Positions 8,346 to 16,388 are shown, counted from the stretch's first letter. The stretch: 64,000 nucleotides of DNA from Ruminococcaceae bacterium UBA1425 (GCA_002329365.1 DCUB01000050.1:81584-145583); one strand, 5' to 3'. The notes: a model not told the origin generated them from the sequence alone. Made by a program: numbers and translations.

Positions 8346-9374
8346 ATGAAGCAGGTACAGATAACCGAAAAAACAGAGCTGCTTGACGAAAACGGCAGTC
8401 TTGTAAAGCCCGGTTACTGCAAAACAAACCTTTTTGTTTACAGAAGAAGCGCCATTAAGGCAAATCCCCTGCGGATAAAGGAATGGGATTTTTACCAGCT
8501 TTCAAACCGCCGGTATACGATGCAGATGACGGTAGCCGATATTTCGATAGGCGGCGGTGGCTGCTTTACGCTCATTGACAGGCTGACGGGTGAGCGAATA
8601 GAAAAGCTTAACCTGTCGCCCCTGACAATGGGAGGATTAGGTCTTTCCGAAAACGCCGAAAGACCGCACGTCCTTCGGAACAGGGGAAAGTATTTCAATC
8701 TCCAGATATGCACACAAAAGCATACCCGTTGCATAAAGTTCAGGGGCTTCGGCTCAAAGGGCGAGCCTGTCGAGGTTGACGTCATGGCGCGCATACCGGA
8801 AGGACTTGAGTCGCTTGTAATGGCGGTGCCGTTTGAGGAAAAGGGACACTTTTATCTCAATCAGAAGATAAACTCCATGCCTGCCGAGGGGTATGTCAGC
8901 GCGGGGACAAAACATATCGAGTTCGACCCGCAAAGCGATTTTCTCATTCTCGACTGGGGCAGGGGAGTATGGCCATATAAATGCAGCTGGTACTGGGGCA
9001 ACGGCTCAACAAGGCTCGAGGACGGCAGCGTTTTCGGCTTTGAAATAGGCTGGGGCTTCGGCGACATGTCGGCGGCTACTGAGAACATGCTCTTTTACAA
9101 CGGCAAGGGGCATAAGATAGGAAAGGTGTTCCTGAAAAAGGACGAAAAGGACCGGTTAAAGCCGTGGGTGTTCACGTCCGACGACGGAAGGTTTGAAATG
9201 ACAATGACGCCCTCCTTCGACAACTACACCTCGTCGCGGATGCTCGGCATAATCGGCAACAGGTGCCATCAGGTTTTCGGCAGCTTCAACGGAACGGCGG
9301 TGCTCGACGACGGCACAAAGCTTTGCATAAAGGATATGCTCGCCTTCTGCGAATACTCTGACAACAGGTGGTAA
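8346..9374 (+). CDS. DUF2804 family protein
   Basis: A soluble protein of 342 residues resembling the DUF2804 family, whose biochemical role is unknown. Typical family features are the N-terminal LLDENGSLVKPGYCKTNLFVYRR-type opening, many aromatic residues in beta-rich segments (IKEWDFYQL, LDWGRGVWPYKCSWYWGNG), and FGFEIGWGFGD. The predicted all-beta, tryptophan-rich architecture resembles the lipocalin-like CrtC/AttH group, which is inference only. The start ATG 8346 has CAGGAGA 7 bp upstream; the frame also stays open to 8319 without a ribosome site. It lies 48 bp after metH and 12 bp before the MraY-like gene, but no functional link is apparent. Confidence 0.8.
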   Translation: MKQVQITEKTELLDENGSLVKPGYCKTNLFVYRRSAIKANPLRIKEWDFYQLSNRRYTMQMTVADISIGGGGCFTLIDRLTGERIEKLNLSPLTMGGLGLSENAERPHVLRNRGKYFNLQICTQKHTRCIKFRGFGSKGEPVEVDVMARIPEGLESLVMAVPFEEKGHFYLNQKINSMPAEGYVSAGTKHIEFDPQSDFLILDWGRGVWPYKCSWYWGNGSTRLEDGSVFGFEIGWGFGDMSAATENMLFYNGKGHKIGKVFLKKDEKDRLKPWVFTSDDGRFEMTMTPSFDNYTSSRMLGIIGNRCHQVFGSFNGTAVLDDGTKLCIKDMLAFCEYSDNRW

Positions 9375-9386
9375 GGGGGATTACAT

Positions 9387-10355
9387 TTGTTAAATTTGCT
9401 AAATTTAAACGGTGCGTTGCCGCAGAAAATCCTTTTTGTTTTTATGATATTATTTACGTTCGCGCTCGGTCTGTTTTTGCTGAAAACCTTAAGAAACCGA
9501 CTTCCGCAAGACGGCGGGCGCGATTTCGCGTTTAACGGCAAGCTTTCGGCGGGCAAGCCGCGGGGAGCGGGGATAATTATTGTCGCCGTTTTTATGATTT
9601 CCTGCCTGCTTTTTGTCGGGCTTCGGGCGGAATATCTTATTTATTATCTTCTTGTTTTCGCGGGCATGATGTCCGGCTTCCTCGACGACAGCGCGAAAAA
9701 GCCGTGGGGCGAATATAAAAAGGGCGCTATTGACCTTATTATAGCCGCCGCTGCCTCGGCTTCTTTCGTAAGCTTTAACCCCGAAAAAACGACAATTGAC
9801 TTGATTTTTTACGAGCTGCGTATGCCGGCTGTTGTCTTTACCTGCGTAATGACCGCGTTTTTATGGCTTATGATAAACGCCGCCAACTGCACCGACGGCA
9901 TTGACGGCTTTTTTGGCTCGCTGTCTGTAAATTCCCTGGTTTTCATTATGCTCGCGGGAGCCGCGATGAGCCTTGAAAGCGAATACGCGGATATCATCGT
10001 TGTAATGCTGTTTTCCATACTTGCTTACCTCTGGTTCAACTCGGAGCCAAGCTCGATGTTAATGGGCGACGCGGGCTCAAGGGCCATCGGCCTGTTTATC
10101 GGCATATCCGTTGCGGAAACGGGCAACCTTCTTCTGAGTATTCCTCTGTGCTTTATAATTCTTCTTGACGGGCTAATTGGTATTGCAAAGGTGTCAATGA
10201 TTCGCTTCCTTAAAATCAAGGCTTTGAAGAATATCAGAACGCCTCTGCACGACCATGTGCGAAAGAACAAGGGCTGGTCGAATACCCAGACGATAGTCCG
10301 CTTCCAGTTGATTCAGTTACTCATTTCAGCCGTCACGCTGGCGTTGATTAAGTAG
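9387..10355 (+). CDS. MraY/WecA-type polyprenyl-phosphate sugar-phosphate transferase
   Basis: A 322-residue integral membrane protein with about ten predicted helices, from the family that moves a UDP-linked amino-sugar phosphate onto undecaprenyl phosphate. Signature segments: GFLDD near residue 95, INAANCTDGIDG near 165 (catalytic Asp), a SSMLMGDAGSRAIG loop near 225 and TPLHDHVRKNKGW near 285. The last motif resembles the HHH-containing MraY loop but reads H-D-H. MraY makes lipid I for peptidoglycan, but this gene is far from any mur/dcw cluster here, so it could be an additional paralogue or a WecA-like enzyme for another polymer. TTG 9387 follows AAGGGGGA. A terminator follows the stop. 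Confidence 0.75.
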   Translation: MLNLLNLNGALPQKILFVFMILFTFALGLFLLKTLRNRLPQDGGRDFAFNGKLSAGKPRGAGIIIVAVFMISCLLFVGLRAEYLIYYLLVFAGMMSGFLDDSAKKPWGEYKKGAIDLIIAAAASASFVSFNPEKTTIDLIFYELRMPAVVFTCVMTAFLWLMINAANCTDGIDGFFGSLSVNSLVFIMLAGAAMSLESEYADIIVVMLFSILAYLWFNSEPSSMLMGDAGSRAIGLFIGISVAETGNLLLSIPLCFIILLDGLIGIAKVSMIRFLKIKALKNIRTPLHDHVRKNKGWSNTQTIVRFQLIQLLISAVTLALIK

Positions 10356-10375
10356 TTTTAAAGATAACAAACAAT

Positions 10376-10416
10376 CCCGTTCACCCGATAAGCAGGTGAA
10401 CGGGACGTTTTGTTTT
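10376..10416 (+). terminator. Rho-independent terminator
   Basis: A 10-bp perfect stem CCCGTTCACC / GGTGAACGGG with a 9-base loop (10376-10404) is followed by ACGTTTTGTTTT. It lies 20 bp after the MraY-like gene and should end the metF-metH transcription unit. Confidence 0.85.
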
Positions 10417-10486
10417 GGTGGGTAAACCGGTCGCCGGGGATACCGTGCCTAACGCTATTATCGGAAAACGTTTACGCCCGGAATTG

Positions 10487-10832
10487 TAGGAGTCGACGCC
10501 CTCGACGCCCCGTTTGTTGTCACTTTATAGCGCTTAATAAAGGGATGCCGTGGGCGGCGTCCCCTACATCAGTGTTACAAATTACAGATATATATGAGTC
10601 AGGATTAAGGTGTTACAGATTAGTAGGGAACGGTCTTGACCGTTCCGCGGATTCATAGAATGATTCAGATTTTTCGGAACGGATGAATCCGTTCCCTATG
10701 ACCGAACGGAAATATTTAAGAAGACATTTATAGGGAACGCATTTATGCGTTCCGCGCAAGATGCTCCGCAGGCTCATGTGGTTCCGCTTCAAAAAGCAGG
10801 GCACATACGGAACGGTCAAGACCGTTCCCTGC
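10487..10832. repeat. Array of modular intergenic palindromes (locus 2)
   Basis: Most of the 519-bp gap before the URO-D gene is repeat. Units are 10487-10513 and 10541-10566 (GC-rich GGCGTC/GACGCC type ending CCCCTAC), 10622-10650 (GTAGGGAACGGTCTTGACCG), 10674-10699 (GGAACGGATGAATCCGTTCC), 10730-10756 (GGAACGCATTTATGCGTTCC) and 10806-10832 (GGAACGGTCAAGACCGTTCC). The three units of 10622-10756 are the inverted equivalent of 4766-4901, with related spacer sequence. No gene is visible. Confidence 0.85.
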
Positions 10833-10874
10833 GAAAAAGCAATACCGGACGCAAAAAGCGGAACAACATAAAAA

Positions 10875-11975
10875 TCAATGCTTCGCGTTGAATTCCTCCA
10901 CGATGTCGCGCACAAGCCCGACGCGTTCAAGGCTTCCGTCGGAGCACAGCTCATCTGATATTCCGAGTATAAGCCTACCCTCAAACATATTCAGAACGCG
11001 CTTAGTCTGCTCTATAAGGCACTCGGCGGGGTAGGTGTCGGAAAACAGCGTGGCGGCAATGCCGTCGACAAGGAAGGAGCTTTTGCCGCACGCCTCGAGC
11101 ATCTGCTCAAGCGTAACGTCGCCCTGCGGCTTGGGTGTCAGCGCCTCGTAGCCGTCAAGGAAGCAGCCGCTTTTCATGTACGGGATGTAGTCGTAAAAGT
11201 CGCCGTCAAAGTGTGCGTAAAGGAATTTTCCCGGCAGAAGCGAACGGCGCTTTTCAAATTCGGGGAGCACGTATTTTTTGAAGTATTCGGGCGGCGTTAT
11301 TTTGCAGTGAAGGTTTTCGCCGAAATTTACCCACTCGAAAGGCGAATTGCGCACAAGCTCAAAATAACGCTCGCTGCTTTTTGAACTTGCCTCGAAATAA
11401 CACTCGACAAGCTCCGGCGAGTCCGCGAGCAGATAATAGGTGTTTTCGACGCCGCCAAGCTCAATCAGCATGTTCTGAAGCCCTGTTCTTGGAGAAAAAA
11501 CCGCGGGCAGGCCGAGATGGGAATATCCGGCGTAAAGCTCGTCGTAACGCTCCTGCGAATAGGTGTAATAGGTATGCTCCTCTATGTATGTAAAGACCTT
11601 GAGGTCGTCCTCGTTCTCCACAAACCATTTGACGGGCATCTGCCCGGGATTTGACGTGTTTCCGCGGCTGATGTTAAAGACCGAGCCCGCGGGCGTTTCA
11701 AGCGTCGTCTTTGTTGTAAAGGGGTCGAGCCGCTCGCTCGTTCGCTTTATCGTCTCGTCATAATGACGGCTAAAGCACGAGTTGAAAACATAAAGCCTGT
11801 CGGAGCAGCCGAGCTTTTCGTAAAGCTCCCTGCGGCTGCAGCCGGCGTACCTGCCCGGCAGAGGCTCGCGTCTGTACTCGCGGTCGTCAAACCAACATTC
11901 GATGCGCGGCTGCCATATTGTCCTGCCGCCCGCTCTGCCGTTTATAATATCGCGGTTTAGTTCGAGTAATCCCAT
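10875..11975 (-). CDS. Uroporphyrinogen decarboxylase-family protein
   Basis: A 366-residue protein of the URO-D superfamily (TIM barrel), most like the MtaA/CmuA-type methyltransferases and the uncharacterised clostridial members rather than haem-pathway HemE. Visible similarities are YAHFDGDFYDYIPYMKSGCFLDGYEALTPKPQGD and a GRLILGISDELCSDG C terminus resembling the end of the barrel. The N-terminal HemE arginine signature is not seen. MtaA-like proteins move methyl groups between corrinoid proteins and thiols, so this could belong to C1 metabolism. ATG 11975 sits behind a strong GGGGAGGGG site. It stands alone between a repeat array and the divergently transcribed sporulation cluster. Confidence 0.72.
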   Translation of the reverse strand: MGLLELNRDIINGRAGGRTIWQPRIECWFDDREYRREPLPGRYAGCSRRELYEKLGCSDRLYVFNSCFSRHYDETIKRTSERLDPFTTKTTLETPAGSVFNISRGNTSNPGQMPVKWFVENEDDLKVFTYIEEHTYYTYSQERYDELYAGYSHLGLPAVFSPRTGLQNMLIELGGVENTYYLLADSPELVECYFEASSKSSERYFELVRNSPFEWVNFGENLHCKITPPEYFKKYVLPEFEKRRSLLPGKFLYAHFDGDFYDYIPYMKSGCFLDGYEALTPKPQGDVTLEQMLEACGKSSFLVDGIAATLFSDTYPAECLIEQTKRVLNMFEGRLILGISDELCSDGSLERVGLVRDIVEEFNAKH

Positions 11976-12124
11976 AATTTTCCCCTCCCCGCACCATTCT
12001 AACTTATCGCGGACAGACAATCAACAGATATTTATAAAAAGGCGTGCTTTGCATCCGTGCGAAAAACAAAGCGGGTAATAAGCGAACGTCGCGCGGCATA
12101 TGTATATCCAAGGGGTGTTTTACC

Positions 12125-12418
12125 GTGAAATGCTGTGTTACGGATTTGACGTGCAAGGAAGTCATTAACAAGGCGGACGGATGCCGTCTCGGAAATGTCT
12201 GCGACGTGGATGTCGATACATGTACAGGTCAGGTTGTCGCCCTGATTATTCACGGCAGAAACCGCTGCTTCGGGCTGCTCGGACGCGACGATGATATAAG
12301 AATATGCTGGGATGAGGTTGACGTTATCGGAGACGACACCATTCTCGTCTGCCGCCGTTCCGAAAGGCCGCCAGGCAGAAAAAGAAAGAAATCCTTTTTG
12401 GAAACATTAGTCAGATAG
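12125..12418 (+). CDS. YlmC/YmxH-family sporulation protein (PRC-barrel)
   Basis: A 97-residue PRC-barrel protein of the YlmC/YmxH family, small proteins often linked with sporulation in Firmicutes. The family pattern is clear: CKEVINKADGCRLGNVCDVDVD, then GQVVALIIHGRNRCFGLLGRDDDIRICWDEVDVIGDDTILV. The C terminus is strongly basic (RRSERPPGRKRKK). GTG 12125 follows AAGGGGTG with a 7-bp gap; an upstream ATG at 12044 would add residues without family similarity. It opens a five-gene cluster and is separated from yabP by 11 bp. Confidence 0.8.
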   Translation: MKCCVTDLTCKEVINKADGCRLGNVCDVDVDTCTGQVVALIIHGRNRCFGLLGRDDDIRICWDEVDVIGDDTILVCRRSERPPGRKRKKSFLETLVR

Positions 12419-12429
12419 GGGGAAAACAA

Positions 12430-12717
12430 ATGAACGCGGCAGAGGAAAAGAAGAAGGTACCCGTTCCGCAGAACCTGATTCTTGAGGACAGGCACACTTT
12501 AAGCATATCGGGAGTATCCGACGTGGACAGCTTTGACGACAGGACTATCATTGTCTTTACAGAGCTCGGGGAGCTTACGGTGAGAGGTGCCGACCTGCAT
12601 ATTAACAGGCTCAGTGTTGAAACAGGCGACCTTCAGCTTGAGGGAAACATCTCGTCTTTGAGCTACGCGGACGAACAGCCGAAAAGCTCCGGCTTTTTTG
12701 GCAAGATATTCCGCTGA
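12430..12717 (+). CDS. yabP: Sporulation protein YabP
   Basis: A 95-residue protein of the YabP/YqfC family, needed for normal spore formation in Bacillus. Conserved segments visible: NLILEDRHTLSISGVSDVDSFDDRTIIVFTELGELTVRG and LHINRLSVETGDLQLEGNISSLSY. The C terminus SGFFGKIFR is also typical. It is followed by yabQ, as in almost all endospore formers, which supports the assignment. Confidence 0.92.
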   Translation: MNAAEEKKKVPVPQNLILEDRHTLSISGVSDVDSFDDRTIIVFTELGELTVRGADLHINRLSVETGDLQLEGNISSLSYADEQPKSSGFFGKIFR

Positions 12718-12753
12718 TACGCGGTATTCCGTGAAAAGGACTTGAATTTTCGG

Positions 12754-13272
12754 ATGATTTATCTTCAATCGCTGTCTGACCAGACGCGCGTTTTTCTGCT
12801 TTCGTTCGGCTTCGGCTTTATCCTCGGCATAATGTATGATATATTCCGCACGATAAGGCTTACGTTTTCGTCGGGCAAAAGGTTCATATTTCTGTATGAT
12901 GTCGTATATGTAACGCTTTGCGCCGTTTTCAGCTTTTTGTTTTTTCTCGCCGTCAATAACGGCAAGGTGCGTGGTTACGCCTTCTTCGCGGAGCTGCTCG
13001 GCTGGCTCGTATATTATTTTTCGCTCGGCGTTGTGGCGATAAAGTGCAGCAAGGCGACGGTGCGCTTCACGAGGCGGCTTTTTACGCTTTTATCTAAGCC
13101 GGTACTGTTTCTTACCCGCTTGATTCGCCGGATTGTCGACAAAGCCGCCCGTCTGTTAAAAAAATTTTTAAAAAAAGTACATAAAAAATCAAAATTCCAC
13201 TTGAAATTTAACAGGGCAATGGTATATAATCTAAGACGTATAATAGCTTTCGGTAAGAATAGGCAGGGTTGA
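12754..13272 (+). CDS. yabQ: Spore cortex biosynthesis protein YabQ
   Basis: A 172-residue membrane protein with an N-terminal signal-anchor helix and further helices near residues 50-95, then a long basic C-terminal part (RLLKKFLKKVHKKSK). YabQ is required for spore cortex assembly. The start MIYLQSLSDQTRVFLLSFGFGFILGIMYDIFR resembles the family N terminus, so ATG 12754 is preferred to a TTG at 12742 that touches the AAAAGGA ribosome site. Its stop lies 5 bp before the preferred divIC start. Confidence 0.85.
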   Translation: MIYLQSLSDQTRVFLLSFGFGFILGIMYDIFRTIRLTFSSGKRFIFLYDVVYVTLCAVFSFLFFLAVNNGKVRGYAFFAELLGWLVYYFSLGVVAIKCSKATVRFTRRLFTLLSKPVLFLTRLIRRIVDKAARLLKKFLKKVHKKSKFHLKFNRAMVYNLRRIIAFGKNRQG

Positions 13273-13277
13273 TTATA

Positions 13278-13583
13278 TTGCCGAAGAAAAAGTCCCGCTT
13301 CAAGTATAAAGGCAGCTATCTTCTGGCTATTGCCATGCTGGCAGTGGTCGCCTATTTCTTTGTTTCGTTCTTCAACCTGAAAACGCAGATATCCGAGAAA
13401 GAGGCAAGCATAGAAGAGATATCGGTCAAGTGTCAGCTTCAGCAGGATGAAAACGACGAGCTTCAGCGTATGCTTGCCGAAAAAGACATCATGAAATATG
13501 TCGAAAAAAGAGCGCGTGATGAGGATCTCGGTTACGTTAAGCCAAACGAGCGTGTCTATTACGACCTTGCTGTTTCGCAGTGA
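13278..13583 (+). CDS. divIC: Septum formation initiator, DivIC/FtsB family
   Basis: A 101-residue bitopic division protein: basic cytoplasmic start (PKKKSRFKYKG), one membrane helix (about residues 14-33), then an extracytoplasmic coiled coil (residues 40-75) ending in the family motif EKRARDEDLGYVKPNERVYY. DivIC forms a complex with FtsL and DivIB at the septum. TTG 13278, giving MPKKKSRF, is preferred to the TTG at 13269, which overlaps the end of yabQ and crowds the GGCAGGG site. Order yabP-yabQ-divIC-yabR matches Bacillus. Confidence 0.87.
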   Translation: MPKKKSRFKYKGSYLLAIAMLAVVAYFFVSFFNLKTQISEKEASIEEISVKCQLQQDENDELQRMLAEKDIMKYVEKRARDEDLGYVKPNERVYYDLAVSQ

Positions 13584-13629
13584 CGTTTCCGGCTTCAAAA
13601 TATAATCTTATGGAGGATACCGCAGTTAT

Positions 13630-14103
13630 ATGCAAGCAGAGGTTGGAGCAATTCTGGAGGGCAAGGTCACGGGTCTTACGGATTTCGGCGCTTTTATCGA
13701 GCTCGAAAACGGCAGTACAGGCATGGTTCACATTTCCGAGGTAGCGTCCGCATACGTTAAAAACATACGCGAATACCTTGAGCTAAACCAGCAGGTTAAG
13801 GTCAAGGTGCTGAGCATTGGCGAAAACGGGCGAATCAACCTTTCCATAAAAAAGGTTGAGGAAGACGCGGGTGAAAAGCAGCCCCGCCAGCCCGACAGGC
13901 AGCGGTCGCCGCAAAAGCCCGGCTCAAATCGCCGTCCTCCCGCAAACGTGTGGCAGGGGAGCAAGCCACAGCCGTCTGCAGACCAGTCTTTTGAGGATAT
14001 GATGGCGCGCTTCAAGCAGGTCAGCGACGAAAAAATAACAGATCTCAAACGTTCATCCGAAATGAAGCACGGCGGCGGATACTCGCGCCGCGGGGCTAAG
14101 TAA
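13630..14103 (+). CDS. yabR: S1 RNA-binding domain protein, YabR-like
   Basis: A 157-residue protein with one S1 domain at residues 3-77 (VGAILEGKVTGLTDFGAFIELENGSTGMVHISEVA, then ENGRINLSIKKV), followed by a disordered tail rich in Arg, Gln and Pro and a short helical end. This is the size and plan of Bacillus YabR, which binds RNA and follows divIC. GGAGG at 13612-13616 is 13 bp before ATG 13630, a slightly long spacing, but no closer start exists. Confidence 0.88.
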   Translation: MQAEVGAILEGKVTGLTDFGAFIELENGSTGMVHISEVASAYVKNIREYLELNQQVKVKVLSIGENGRINLSIKKVEEDAGEKQPRQPDRQRSPQKPGSNRRPPANVWQGSKPQPSADQSFEDMMARFKQVSDEKITDLKRSSEMKHGGGYSRRGAK

Positions 14104-14129
14104 TCAATGGCATTACAGAGGGTGGTTTT

Positions 14130-14792
14130 TTGAGAAATTTAATAACCATTACAGCCGCGGTGACAGTTATTACGTTCGCCGCGTTCCTTTTTACCTCGTG
14201 CGCCGATAACGGTTCGCCGACGGAGGAGTCCCGCATCGAATGGAGCACGGCGGAAATATTCACAATAGACGACGGCAACGATATTGCAGGGAGCTCCGAT
14301 ACGGACGACGGCGGAAAAGAATCCGACGAATACGCAAAGAAAATAATAAGCGAAGCGCTCGACGCTTTCTCACTGTTCATATCGTCGGTACCCGAAATCG
14401 ACCGCGACGACAGCATAGAGTACGAGGAGGGTCTTGTGTATTACAGGGTTGTCGACAAGAGACTGAACACGTTTGAAAAGCTTAAGGACTACCTGCTCCG
14501 CTATTTTTCGGAGGAAATTGCCATCAAGCTTCTTAACGTCGAACGCTACATGGAGTTTGACGACGGTTCGCTTTATGTGCTTGATATAAACATGAGCACG
14601 GGCTTTGACATTCTGAGTGAAAAATATACGGTGCTGGAACAGACAGAGGACAGGGAAGTGTTTTCCGTAACGGTTGTCAGGGACAAGGACGGCGACGGCG
14701 CGGCGGACGACACGCAGACGTATAACTTCGTGCGCGAGAAAGCGGAAGACGGCGGCAACATGGTTTTTACAGAGTTTACATATTTCAGGTAA
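14130..14792 (+). CDS. Lipoprotein with an IseA-like domain
   Basis: A 220-residue exported lipoprotein: signal peptide with lipobox FTSC and the lipidated Cys near residue 24. After a low-complexity acidic linker, residues 65-220 (GLVYYRVVDKRLNTFEKLKDYLLRYFSEEIAIKLL, LYVLDINMSTG, VFTEFTYFR) resemble the IseA family of inhibitors of cell wall DL-endopeptidases. If correct it would moderate peptidoglycan hydrolysis at the outer face of the membrane. DKDGDGAADD near 191 is an isolated calcium-loop-like motif within the strand region. TTG 14130 is the only fitting start, with GAGGG upstream. Family assignment is by pattern memory only. Confidence 0.5.
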   Translation: MRNLITITAAVTVITFAAFLFTSCADNGSPTEESRIEWSTAEIFTIDDGNDIAGSSDTDDGGKESDEYAKKIISEALDAFSLFISSVPEIDRDDSIEYEEGLVYYRVVDKRLNTFEKLKDYLLRYFSEEIAIKLLNVERYMEFDDGSLYVLDINMSTGFDILSEKYTVLEQTEDREVFSVTVVRDKDGDGAADDTQTYNFVREKAEDGGNMVFTEFTYFR

Positions 14793-14818
14793 TTCTGAGC
14801 GCGGAAAAAGGAGTTTGA

Positions 14819-15661
14819 ATGAGAGAAATTGATTTACGTCTGATTGAAGATACGGTGTGCGAGCTTTTTATAAAGGCAAACAAGGAGCTTCCCGGCGACC
14901 TTGCCTGCCTTATCCGCAGGGCGGCGAACGATGAAACAGAGGAGCTGCCCAAAAGCATTATGGGCGATATAGCCGCAAACCTCGGCTCCGCGTCAAGGCT
15001 CGACATTCCGATATGTCAGGACACGGGAATGGCTGTTGTGTTCTTTGAAATAGGGCAGGACGTGCATTTTAAGGGCGGCTGCTTTGAAAATGCCGTCAAC
15101 AAAGGAGTTTCAAGGGCATACACAGGCGGCTATCTGCGCTGCTCTGTTGTCAGCGACCCGTTAAGGCGTCGGAACACAAACGACAACACCCCGGCAATTA
15201 TACATACGCGGATAGTCGACGGCGACAGGGTTCGCGTTACGGCGGCTCCGAAGGGCTTCGGAAGCGAAAACATGAGCGCGCTGAAAATGTTTAATCCGTC
15301 CGCCGAAACAGAGGATATAAAAGACTTTATCATATCAACCGTCAGGGCTGCGGGAAGCAACGCCTGCCCGCCGATGGTTATAGGCGTCGGCATCGGCGGA
15401 GATTTTGAATACTGTGCGTTTCTTGCGAAAAAGGCGCTCTGCCGCCCCGTCAGCGTACAAAATCCCGACAGCTTTTATGCCGCGCTTGAGGATGAGCTTT
15501 TAACGCGCATCAACTCGCTTGACATCGGGCCGCAGGGCTTCGGCGGCAGAACCACGGTTTTGTCCGTCGCCATTGAGGCTGCGCCTACGCACATAGCAGG
15601 ACTGCCCGTTTCCGTCAATGTGGGCTGTCATGTTACGCGCCACGTCGAAGCCGTTATATGA
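14819..15661 (+). CDS. fumA: Class I fumarate hydratase, alpha subunit
   Basis: A 280-residue alpha subunit of the iron-sulfur fumarase/tartrate dehydratase family, which interconverts fumarate and malate. The three cluster cysteines are visible: Cys66 (DIPICQDTG), Cys108 (YLRCSVVSDPL) and Cys183 (SNACPPMVIGVGIGG); the KGFGSENMS substrate motif lies at 145-153. Two-subunit fumarases normally have the beta subunit directly downstream, but here the next gene is hpf under its own promoter and no beta subunit occurs in the window. AAAAGGAG precedes ATG 14819 by 5 bp. Confidence 0.9.
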   Translation: MREIDLRLIEDTVCELFIKANKELPGDLACLIRRAANDETEELPKSIMGDIAANLGSASRLDIPICQDTGMAVVFFEIGQDVHFKGGCFENAVNKGVSRAYTGGYLRCSVVSDPLRRRNTNDNTPAIIHTRIVDGDRVRVTAAPKGFGSENMSALKMFNPSAETEDIKDFIISTVRAAGSNACPPMVIGVGIGGDFEYCAFLAKKALCRPVSVQNPDSFYAALEDELLTRINSLDIGPQGFGGRTTVLSVAIEAAPTHIAGLPVSVNVGCHVTRHVEAVI

Positions 15662-15709
15662 AAATGTTAATGGATTGTGAAATATATTTAAAATAACGGT
15701 CGTCATGCC

Positions 15710-15738
15710 TTTACTTTTTGTACAATATGTGATACAAT
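15710..15738 (+). promoter_or_regulatory. hpf promoter
   Basis: TTTACT (15710-15715) and TACAAT (15733-15738) are spaced by 17 bp in the fumA-hpf gap. They lie 45 bp before the hpf start and give hpf its own transcript. Confidence 0.65.
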
Positions 15739-15782
15739 TTACATGTCCCTGAAGGGGAAAAAAGTATTAAGGGGATGACGAA

Positions 15783-16316
15783 ATGAAAACCACAATAATA
15801 GGCAGAAAATGCACTCCCAGAGAGTCGTTTAAGAGTCATGCCGAAAAGAAGCTTGCAAAAATCGACCGCTTTTTCGGCGCCGACGCCGAGGCGAAGGTCA
15901 CCGCCACCGTTGAAAAAACCTCCCAGATTGTTGAGATTACCGTCGTTCGTAACGGCATGATATTCCGCGCCGAGGAGAGCGCACCTAATATGAACGAGGC
16001 GCTCGACAAATGCGTCGACTCTCTTATCCGTCAGATTCGCAAAAACAAGACGCGCATTGAGAAAAAGCTGCGCAGCGGCAGCATTGAAACCCTGGTAGCC
16101 GAAGATACTCCCCATGTCGAGGAGGAAATTGACTTCAATGTTGTCCGTTCGAAGACGGTCTCCGTCAAGCCTCAGAGCGTTGAGGAGGCAATTCTTCAGA
16201 TGAATCTGCTCGGGCACAAGTTCTATATGTTCGAAAATGCCGATACAAACCAGATAAACGTGGTCTATAAAAGAAACGACAACGGTTACGGAGTCCTTCT
16301 CCCGAGTACGGACTGA
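15783..16316 (+). CDS. hpf: Ribosome hibernation promoting factor, long form
   Basis: A 177-residue long-type HPF that dimerises 70S ribosomes into inactive 100S particles in stationary phase. Residues 1-95 form the S30AE domain (RESFKSHAEKKLAKIDRFF, RAEESAPNMNEALDKCVDSLIRQIRKNK); after a linker, residues 120-177 form the C-terminal dimerisation domain (VRSKTVSVKPQSVEEAILQMNLLGHKFYMFENADTNQINVVYKRNDNGYGVL). It is a single-gene unit between its own promoter and a stem-loop shared with nrdR. Confidence 0.93.
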   Translation: MKTTIIGRKCTPRESFKSHAEKKLAKIDRFFGADAEAKVTATVEKTSQIVEITVVRNGMIFRAEESAPNMNEALDKCVDSLIRQIRKNKTRIEKKLRSGSIETLVAEDTPHVEEEIDFNVVRSKTVSVKPQSVEEAILQMNLLGHKFYMFENADTNQINVVYKRNDNGYGVLLPSTD

Positions 16317-16340
16317 TTCTTACAAATACAGATAATAAAT

Positions 16341-16370
16341 CGCGCGGGCTGCCTTTCGGCCGCCCGCGCG
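16341..16370. terminator. Stem-loop between convergent hpf and nrdR
   Basis: A GC-rich stem CGCGCGGGC / GCCCGCGCG with a 12-base loop lies between two convergent genes. Neither side has a proper T-run (AATGTATTTATAT on plus, ATTTATTATCTG on minus), so it is a plausible but weak bidirectional terminator. Confidence 0.6.
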
Positions 16371-16388
16371 AATGTATTTATATATCTG

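Noticed and set aside
14670..14720. Dockerin or EF-hand repeat in the lipoprotein
   Set aside because: A single DKDGDGAADD stretch without the second repeat or the following helix; insufficient for a dockerin.
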